Assembly (NCBI RefSeq): GCF_900460535.1
Contig: NZ_UHIL01000001.1
Location: 310,001 to 374,000, forward strand
Direction: 5' to 3'
Source: Vibrio parahaemolyticus
GTDB lineage: Bacteria > Pseudomonadota > Gammaproteobacteria > Enterobacterales > Vibrionaceae
Length of the DNA: 64,000 nt
Shown: one piece after another, positions 58,122-64,000 of the stretch
Numbering within the stretch: position 1 is the stretch's first letter
Layout: each line of letters begins with the position of its first letter
Notes under the pieces: model-generated
Databases searched by the model: none
Told to the model about the DNA's origin: nothing
What the model saw: only the letters and a program-made list of their open reading frames with translations
Program-made: the position numbers and the translations under genes

Positions 58122-58949
58122 TTAATCTTTGCGTTGCAGGATGTCATCCCAAGGCAAATTCGTATCGCCCAGCACGATAAAGTTCGGGTTCTCTAGCGTT
58201 TCCCGTTCGTTGTAAGACAAAGGTTCGAGGTGAGTGCTGAGAATGCGTCCGCCGGCTTCTTCCACGATGCATTGCGTTGCTGCTGTATCCCATTCGCCAG
58301 TAGGGCCCAAACGTAAATAGCAATCGACCGCTCCTTCCGCCACCAAACACGCTTTTAGTGCTGCAGAACCGAGAGGAATTAAGTCGTAGTTCCAAGCGCT
58401 GCTCATGCGGCTGGTGATACGATTAATGTCTTGGCGACGGCTGATAGCAATCGCAATGTTTTGTCCTGCTTGTTCATGTTTGTGCGTGTGGATTTTCACG
58501 CTTTCAGACATGTCTGGGATTTTCCACGCACCTTTGCCGCTGTATGCGTAATACGTGACGCCAGAAACAGGCCCATACACCACGCCCATCGCTGGCTTGT
58601 TGTTGTCAATTAATGCAATGATGGTCGCAAAGTCGCCACTGCGTGCGATGAATTCTTGTGTGCCATCTAATGGGTCGACCAACCAATAACGCTGCCATTG
58701 TGCGCGCTGCTCTAAGCTGATGTCGGCGGCTTCTTCAGACAACACGGGGATGTCTGGTGTCAGTTCACTTAAACGTTCAGTGATGAGTTTGTGCGCGGCA
58801 ATATCGGCGCTTGTGACCGGTGTTTCATCACTTTTGGTATACGCTTCATATTGCTTTTTCTCGTAGATATCGAGAATCATTTGTCCCGCACTGCGGGCAA
58901 TTTCGATAACTTGAGGAAGCAGGTGAGATAGATCTTTTGTCATTGGCAT
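58122..58949 (-). CDS. cysQ: 3'(2'),5'-bisphosphate nucleotidase CysQ
   Basis: CysQ removes the 3'-phosphate from PAP in sulfate assimilation. The 275-residue protein belongs to the inositol-monophosphatase fold: VLSEEAADI (first metal Glu, about 70), WLVDPLDGTQEFIARSGDFATIIAL (about 90), and WDTAATQCIVEEAGG (second metal Asp, about 220). It may start at Met1 or Met3. Length matches E. coli CysQ (246) with a longer N-terminus. nudE follows upstream by 41 bases on the same strand. Confidence 0.93.
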   Translation of the reverse strand: MPMTKDLSHLLPQVIEIARSAGQMILDIYEKKQYEAYTKSDETPVTSADIAAHKLITERLSELTPDIPVLSEEAADISLEQRAQWQRYWLVDPLDGTQEFIARSGDFATIIALIDNNKPAMGVVYGPVSGVTYYAYSGKGAWKIPDMSESVKIHTHKHEQAGQNIAIAISRRQDINRITSRMSSAWNYDLIPLGSAALKACLVAEGAVDCYLRLGPTGEWDTAATQCIVEEAGGRILSTHLEPLSYNERETLENPNFIVLGDTNLPWDDILQRKD

Positions 58950-58990
58950 AGGTGATAGTCCTTACTCACAATATTTGTCGGTTTACACCG

Positions 58991-59560
58991 TTATTGATTG
59001 TTGTTGTGAGTGGTGTTTGGTAAGTGTTTCAGTGCCAACATTAACGCCGTGATGCTTCGTGCTTCACAGAAGTCCAAATGCGTTAATAGCTCTTCGGCTT
59101 GTGCGAGTGGCCAGCGCACAATTTCTAACGGCTCTGGTTCGTCGCCTTCTTGCTTTTCAGGGTATAGCGATTGACCTAGAAACAGCGTCATCTTGCTCGA
59201 AAAATAAGAAGGAGCAAGGATCACTTGTTTTAACGGGGTGAGTTCCTTACAACCAAAACCAATTTCTTCTTTTAGTTCGCGGTCAGCGGCCTGATGTGGC
59301 GTTTCACCGGGATCGATAAGACCTTTAGGAAAACCCAGTTCGTAACGCTCTGTACCAGCAGCGTATTCACGTACCAACAGTAAATCGCCCTGTTCGGTTA
59401 CCGGTACAACCATTACGGCATCGCGGCCACTTGGCTTCATGCGCTCATAAGTGCGATGCTCGCCATTGGAGAAGCGAAGGTCGAGGGCTTCCACAGCAAA
59501 CAGTTTTGATCGTGCGACCGTCTGACAAGAGAGAATCTCTGGTGGGGTCCTTTTCGACAT
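58991..59560 (-). CDS. nudE: ADP-compound hydrolase NudE
   Basis: NudE hydrolyses ADP-ribose, NADH and Ap3A. The 189-residue protein has a Nudix box in FPKGLIDPGETPHQAADRELKEEIGF (about 95-120). The N-terminal RTPPEILSCQTVARSKLFAVEALDLRFSNGEHRTYERM aligns with the family. It is placed just upstream of cysQ as in E. coli, and probably co-transcribed. Confidence 0.94.
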   Translation of the reverse strand: MSKRTPPEILSCQTVARSKLFAVEALDLRFSNGEHRTYERMKPSGRDAVMVVPVTEQGDLLLVREYAAGTERYELGFPKGLIDPGETPHQAADRELKEEIGFGCKELTPLKQVILAPSYFSSKMTLFLGQSLYPEKQEGDEPEPLEIVRWPLAQAEELLTHLDFCEARSITALMLALKHLPNTTHNNNQ

Positions 59561-59736
59561 GGCGCTGACTCCTTGGTGTCGTTGGCTTTTGTAAGGTGCG
59601 TAAGATTCTTAATATATGAGAACTCTGCAAGAGTTGCTAGTTTGATTTCATCGCTTCGGCAGTGTTCGCTCGATAACCTTGAAAGAGGTCGTGTGTGACG
59701 AAGAATCTCACGTGTTTAATGGATTGTTCAGATACA

Positions 59737-59764
59737 AAAATGGGAGACCAAAGCCTCCCATTTT
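59737..59764 (-). terminator. Terminator of nfuA
   Basis: AAAATGGGAG and CTCCCATTTT pair around an eight-base loop, followed on the minus strand by T. It lies 16 bases after the nfuA stop. Confidence 0.85.
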
Positions 59765-59780
59765 CACCGACGATAAGCTC

Positions 59781-60365
59781 TTAGTAGTAAGAGTGGTCAC
59801 CACGGTCGTGTTCTGTTGCATCTCGAACTGCTGTTAGCTCACCAACGAACTGGTTTAGTAGCTCTTTCTCGATGCCTTCTTTTAGTGTTACGTCAACCAT
59901 TGAACAACCGTTACAGCCGCCACCGAATGCAACGATAGCTACGCCTGCTTCAGTAATCTCAACCAAGTTCACGTGACCGCCGTGGCCAGCAAGCTGTGGG
60001 TTAACTTGAGTTTGGATAACGTACTCAACACGCTCAACAAGTGGCGCATCATCCGACACTTTACGCATTTTTGCGTTTGGTGCTTTCAATGTCAGTTGAG
60101 AACCCATTTTGTCGGTAACGAAGTCGATTTCAGCGTCTTCAAGGAAAGGTAGGCTTAGCTCATCCACGTAAGCTGAAAAACCTGCGTAAGGGATCTCAGT
60201 GTCGGTCGCTTCAACCGCTTCTGGTGGGCAGTAAGATACGCCACACTCAGCGTTTTGTGTACCTGGGTTCACAACGAAAATACGAATGTTAGTGCCTTCT
60301 GGCTGTTGGCCTAGAAGGTTAGCGAAATGCGTTTGCGCAGTTTCTGTAATAGTAATATTTGACAC
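59781..60365 (-). CDS. nfuA: Fe/S biogenesis protein NfuA
   Basis: NfuA carries and delivers [4Fe-4S] clusters, important under iron limitation and oxidative stress. The 194-residue product has an N-terminal degenerate A-type scaffold (about 1-95) and a C-terminal Nfu domain with [19 protein letters not shown] (CxxC, about 148-152). The GTG at 60365 ([17 protein letters not shown]) is used since it aligns with E. coli NfuA (191); the frame runs further upstream into comF. It lies in the comF-nfuA pair also found in E. coli. Confidence 0.95.
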
Positions 60366-60462
60366 GACGAATACCTGAGTAATTTTGTAGGTTACTGCTG
60401 CTATTCTACTCCTGTTGACGTATGGGTCTAGTCTTTTTGATGCTAAGGCATGGCGAAGCGAA

Positions 60463-61188
60463 CTAGACAGCACCAGGAGCAGGGGTTCTGCAGATGCAGT
60501 AAATATCGACGGTTTCTACGCCAACTTCAAGTAGTAAATGACATAATTGTCGAACCGTGCTTCCCGTCGTGACCACATCATCTACGATTGCGACGTGGTT
60601 ATACTTTGGTGGCTGATTTAAGGTGAAAGCGCCTTTTAAATTCTGTTCTCGGCTGGATTTCTTGTACCCGCGCTGCGACTGGGCGTGTTTTACGCGGCGA
60701 AACACGTGATTATCAAACCTCACATTAAGGTGGCCAGCCAAATGTCGCGCCAGTATGTCGCTCTGATTAAAGCCTCGATACAAGTAGCGTTGCCAGTGCA
60801 ATGGCACTGTGGTGATAAGCGGAGCGGGAGTTGAAATGCGCTGGGCAAGCAATTGCGTTAAAGCGCGAACATGCCATGTTTGTCCGTGATCTTTGAAGCG
60901 TTGTACTTCTCGAGACAGCGGAAAATCGTAGTCTCCCAAGGTAAATAGCCGTTGCCAAGGGGGAGGCTCGGAGAGGCACTCGCCGCAAATACTCTCTATA
61001 TTCGCTTCCTCTGCTTTTAAGCTCAATCCACAACGTTGGCAGCGTTTTACTGGCGTAAGATATTGATAACAGTGATCACACCAACGCAGCGCATTGGGTT
61101 GAGCGGCAGCCAGAATCGGGAAGCGACATAAACCGCATTGACTGCTGAGCACACGATGCATGATGTTTTGCCAGTGATGAGATAACAT
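60463..61188 (-). CDS. ComF-family phosphoribosyltransferase-like protein (GntX)
   Basis: The 241-residue protein has an N-terminal zinc-finger part with paired Cys motifs ([32 protein letters not shown], about 19-85) and a C-terminal PRTase-like domain with the PRPP motif [13 protein letters not shown] (about 205-217). ComF homologues take part in DNA uptake and use; E. coli gntX is involved in using DNA as a carbon source. In naturally competent Vibrio, comF is needed for transformation. It is divergent from bioH, as in E. coli. Confidence 0.9.
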   Translation of the reverse strand: MLSHHWQNIMHRVLSSQCGLCRFPILAAAQPNALRWCDHCYQYLTPVKRCQRCGLSLKAEEANIESICGECLSEPPPWQRLFTLGDYDFPLSREVQRFKDHGQTWHVRALTQLLAQRISTPAPLITTVPLHWQRYLYRGFNQSDILARHLAGHLNVRFDNHVFRRVKHAQSQRGYKKSSREQNLKGAFTLNQPPKYNHVAIVDDVVTTGSTVRQLCHLLLEVGVETVDIYCICRTPAPGAV

Positions 61189-61272
61189 ACCGCTTATTCA
61201 AGGTTAGATTTTGCACAGCCTAACGCTTGAGTGAAGCGATAAGGAATAAAATAAGTGGGAGAGATTGAGATC

Positions 61273-62040
61273 ATGAGCACGAATTTACACTGGCAGTCGT
61301 TCGGTCAGGGACCGGATTTGGTGTTGCTGCATGGCTGGGGGATGAATGGCGCAGTTTGGCAGCAAACGGTCGAATCTCTGCAGGCCGATTTTTGTGTCCA
61401 TGTCGTCGATCTTCCTGGATACGGCTTTAGCGCTGAGCATCATGGTGAAGACCTCGCACAAATCGCTGCCATGGTACTAAAAGACGCGCCAGAGAAAGCA
61501 GTGTGGCTAGGTTGGTCGTTGGGTGGTTTGGTGGCTACGCACATTGCGCTCAATGCTCCTCAGCGAGTGAGTAAGCTGATCACCGTCGCCAGCTCACCAA
61601 AATTTGCCGCAGAAAAACCGTGGCGCGGCATTCAACCGAATGTACTGAGCGCGTTCACCTCTCAGTTACTAGAAGACTTTTCACTGACCATTGAGCGCTT
61701 TATGGCGCTGCAAGCCATGGGAAGTCCATCTGCACGTAAAGATGTTAAACAACTCAAACAAGCGGTGCTATCGCGTCCTCAGCCGAACCCAGAGTCATTA
61801 TTGGTTGGTTTAAATATTTTGGCGGATGTTGACCTGCGTGATGCTTTGATTTCCTTGACTATGCCGATGCTACGCCTTTACGGTCGTTTGGATGGTTTGG
61901 TGCCGATTAAAGTGGCGACCGATCTCAGCCAGCAACTGCCTCACACGCAACAGTTTGTCTTTTCTCAATCTTCTCATGCACCGTTCATGACTGAACATGA
62001 TGAATTTTGTGCGAAAGTTCGAGATTTCGCTCGGGATTAA
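61273..62040 (+). CDS. bioH: Pimeloyl-ACP methyl ester esterase BioH
   Basis: BioH frees pimeloyl-ACP methyl ester for biotin synthesis. The 255-residue alpha/beta hydrolase has the oxyanion region LLHGWGMNGAVW (about 18), nucleophile GWSLGG (Ser about 82), Asp in YGRLDGLVP (about 207) and His in SSHAPF (about 235). The ATG at 61273 aligns with E. coli BioH (256); a GTG at 61255 would add six residues. It is divergent from comF. Confidence 0.93.
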   Translation: MSTNLHWQSFGQGPDLVLLHGWGMNGAVWQQTVESLQADFCVHVVDLPGYGFSAEHHGEDLAQIAAMVLKDAPEKAVWLGWSLGGLVATHIALNAPQRVSKLITVASSPKFAAEKPWRGIQPNVLSAFTSQLLEDFSLTIERFMALQAMGSPSARKDVKQLKQAVLSRPQPNPESLLVGLNILADVDLRDALISLTMPMLRLYGRLDGLVPIKVATDLSQQLPHTQQFVFSQSSHAPFMTEHDEFCAKVRDFARD

Positions 62041-62163
62041 AATCGCGCAGTGAAAAAGGCTAAAGTTGATTAAAATTTGGCCGATATAATTGTCGGTAAG
62101 GTTTTATTCGTAAATAAGGCCAAGCCATATTGACGAGTTGGGCGACTCTGAGGAGGGTTCGCA

Positions 62164-62628
62164 ATGATTGTGTCACCGACCAACGTAAGTGTGCCACTGA
62201 TCGCCCCATCCGTTAATGTGCAGACGGAACAAGCTGCTCGTGACAACAGAGTCCGAGAACCTGTGACGCCGACGGTCGCATTGGCAAAAACCAATGCCGA
62301 GCGCAAAGTAAAAAGTGATGAGAAGCGACGACGTCAGTCCTCTTGGGATCCCTCTGAGCATCCCGATTACGAAGTGGACCATGAAGTTGATGCGCGTTAT
62401 CACGAGGAGCCGGAAGACACGCTTGAAAGGCTTTTCGATTTACTGGCACTGAAATCGTACAGTGAAGATCAGGGAAAGGGCTATGCGATACGCTTTCGTT
62501 TACCGAAGCGCATTTTGGATGCTGCGATCAACCAAGGATTGATGGAAAAGCGCAGGAAGGTGATCAAATTTCATTATGGTCATTCGGTCGTGCCCCATAC
62601 CCCGTCAGAAGTGATAGCAGTATTATGA
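62164..62628 (+). CDS. Hypothetical protein
   Basis: The 154-residue soluble protein has an N-terminal Thr/Val/Ala-rich part (1-45), a strongly charged middle (KVKSDEKRRRQSSWDPSEHPDYEVDHEVDARYHEEPEDT, described by its Asp/Glu/His clusters at about 50-95) and a C-terminal helical part with GYAIRFRLPKRILDAAINQGLMEKRRKVIKFHYGH. No signal peptide or membrane helix. GAGGAGGG lies seven bases before the ATG. I do not recognise the family; comparable proteins in Vibrio are uncharacterised. It lies between bioH and tex, convergent with tex. Confidence 0.65.
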   Translation: MIVSPTNVSVPLIAPSVNVQTEQAARDNRVREPVTPTVALAKTNAERKVKSDEKRRRQSSWDPSEHPDYEVDHEVDARYHEEPEDTLERLFDLLALKSYSEDQGKGYAIRFRLPKRILDAAINQGLMEKRRKVIKFHYGHSVVPHTPSEVIAVL

Positions 62629-62650
62629 CGAATCAATATCCTATCCAATA

Positions 62651-62694
62651 AAAACGCTCCAATCAGCATGACTGACTGGAGCGTTTTCTTTTTT
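62651..62694. terminator. Terminator between the hypothetical gene and tex
   Basis: AAAACGCTCCA (62651-62661) pairs with TGGAGCGTTTT (62677-62687), followed by a T-rich run on the plus strand. The A-run at the left also allows use by tex. Confidence 0.8.
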
Positions 62695-62763
62695 CTTCTG
62701 GATGCTTGAAGCCGTCGCCCAGCTGCAACCTTAATATCTCAAGTGCAGCCGTTAAAACCTAGA

Positions 62764-64000
62764 CTACTTCTTTGCTTTGGCGAAAGCCGCCGCAAATGCG
62801 CCACCCATCGCATTGTTCGATGAGGAATCATCACGGCGAGGTTGACGACGTTGTGGTTGGTCATTACGACGCGGCGCTGCGGATGAGCGTTGACTGCGGT
62901 TGTCTTGACCCGACTCGTCGTTTAAACGCATCGATAGACCGATACGCTTGCGCTGTACATCCACTTCCATCACTTTCACTTTAACGATGTCACCTGCTTT
63001 CACCACTTCACGCGGATCAGAAACGAAACGATCCGTCAGGGCTGAGATGTGCACTAAACCATCTTGGTGAACACCAATATCGACGAAAGCACCAAAGTTG
63101 GCCACGTTCGATACGACGCCTTCGAGAATCATGCCCGGTTCTAGATCTGCAACTGAGTTAACGCCTTCAGCGAAGGTTGCGGTTTTGAACTCCGGGCGAG
63201 GGTCTCGGCCTGGTTTGTCCAGCTCTTTGATGATATCGGTCACCGTTGGAACACCGAAGTGCTCATCGGTGTAATCCACCGCGTGCAGACCTTTAAGGAA
63301 CGTCGAATCGCCAATCAGTGCTTTGATGTCTTTACTATTCTTCTCGGCAATCGCTTTGACTACAGGGTAGGCTTCTGGGTGCACTGCAGAGGCATCCAGT
63401 GGGTTTTTACCATCCATAATACGAAGGAAACCCGCACACTGCTCGAACGCTTTAGGACCTAAACGAGGCACTTTCTTCAAAGTTGTACGTGCTTCGAAAC
63501 GACCGTTTTCATCACGGAAGTCGACAATGTTCTGTGCGATGGTGCTCGACAAGCCTGCAACGCGCGTCAGTAGCGCTGCAGAGGCAGTGTTCACATCAAC
63601 ACCCACCGCGTTTACACAGTCTTCGACAATCGCATCAAGACGTTTTGCCAGCATAGATTGGCTAACATCGTGCTGATATTGGCCCACACCGATCGATTTA
63701 GGATCGATTTTAACGAGCTCCGCTAGCGGGTCTTGCAGACGACGAGCAATCGACACCGCACCACGCAGAGATACGTCCATATTTGGGAACTCTTTCGCTG
63801 CAAGCTCAGACGCTGAGTAAACCGATGCCCCCGCTTCACTTACGATGATCTTCTGAACTTTCAGGTTGCCGCGTTTGATCACGTCTGCGACAAAGCTGTC
63901 GGTTTCACGCGAAGCCGTGCCGTTACCAATCGCAATCAAATCCACGTTGTATTTGCGCACCAACTGATCAACGATTTGCGCTGATTTATCGTATTGCTTT
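62764..64000 (-). CDS. tex: Tex-family RNA-binding protein, 5' end cut by window
   Basis: Tex is a conserved nucleic-acid-binding protein of transcription. The visible frame (412 codons) runs open from the right edge to 62764. It contains the YqgF-like segment ([31 protein letters not shown]), helix-hairpin-helix ([30 protein letters not shown]), and an S1 RNA-binding domain ([34 protein letters not shown]). It ends with an Arg/Gln-rich tail. About half of the usual 770-residue protein is missing, beyond the window. Confidence 0.93.
   Translation of the reverse strand, partial: KQYDKSAQIVDQLVRKYNVDLIAIGNGTASRETDSFVADVIKRGNLKVQKIIVSEAGASVYSASELAAKEFPNMDVSLRGAVSIARRLQDPLAELVKIDPKSIGVGQYQHDVSQSMLAKRLDAIVEDCVNAVGVDVNTASAALLTRVAGLSSTIAQNIVDFRDENGRFEARTTLKKVPRLGPKAFEQCAGFLRIMDGKNPLDASAVHPEAYPVVKAIAEKNSKDIKALIGDSTFLKGLHAVDYTDEHFGVPTVTDIIKELDKPGRDPRPEFKTATFAEGVNSVADLEPGMILEGVVSNVANFGAFVDIGVHQDGLVHISALTDRFVSDPREVVKAGDIVKVKVMEVDVQRKRIGLSMRLNDESGQDNRSQRSSAAPRRNDQPQRRQPRRDDSSSNNAMGGAFAAAFAKAKK

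Overview
The window looks like chromosomal DNA of a marine gammaproteobacterium of the genus Vibrio, most likely chromosome 1 of a Harveyi-clade species (V. parahaemolyticus/alginolyticus type). This rests on gene order and protein recognition, not on a database search: rmuC-ubiEJB-tatABC-tatD-hemB-polA-spf-engB, yihI-DUF2489-hemN, glnA-glnLG, bipA, yihY-dtd-yiiD, pckA, hslO-hslR, a complete gspC-N operon very like V. cholerae eps, then cysQ, nudE, nfuA, comF/bioH and tex. Nearly everything is vertically inherited core genome. I see no prophage, insertion sequence, integron, CRISPR array, tRNA or rRNA.

Layout. 0-7 kb is more accessory: a truncated unknown gene, a DUF2383 protein, a YqjD/YqjE-like envelope-stress trio with an AI-2E-family permease, a PAS-GGDEF-EAL protein and an EamA exporter. 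7-15.8 kb holds rmuC, the ubiquinone genes ubiE-ubiJ-ubiB running into tatABC, a tiny zinc-ribbon ORF, tatD and hemB. 15.9-22.6 kb is rich in RNA genes: RyhB (Fur-controlled iron sparing), a DnaA-box/GATC-rich segment, polA, Spot 42, an unassigned sRNA candidate, engB, cytochrome c4 and a CsrB-family RNA. 22.7-27 kb has a methyltransferase, yihI, a DUF2489 gene, hemN and add. 27-35 kb has a Cache-HAMP-GGDEF-EAL protein and the nitrogen regulon glnA / DUF4124 / glnL / glnG with recognisable sigma-54 and NtrC sites. 35-46 kb has bipA, an AAA ATPase, a DUF2959 lipoprotein, yihY-dtd-yiiD, an AsmA-family protein, pckA, hslO and hslR. 46.5-57.9 kb is the type II secretion operon gspC-N. 58-64 kb has cysQ, nudE, nfuA, comF, bioH, an unknown gene and the 3' part of tex.

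How the genes work together. UbiE/J/B supply ubiquinone to a respiratory chain served by cytochrome c4. TatABC exports folded proteins that the type II system may then move across the outer membrane. HemB and HemN make haem and NfuA matures Fe-S proteins, next to RyhB, which curbs iron use. GlnL/GlnG control glnA. The two dual GGDEF/EAL proteins tune cyclic-di-GMP, and the CsrB-family RNA would titrate CsrA.

I do not see a new multi-gene system. The parts most worth a second look are non-coding: the oriC-like segment upstream of polA, the sRNA candidate between spf and engB, the clustering of three global regulatory RNAs within about 6 kb, and the terminator-like hairpin inside tatB-tatC.
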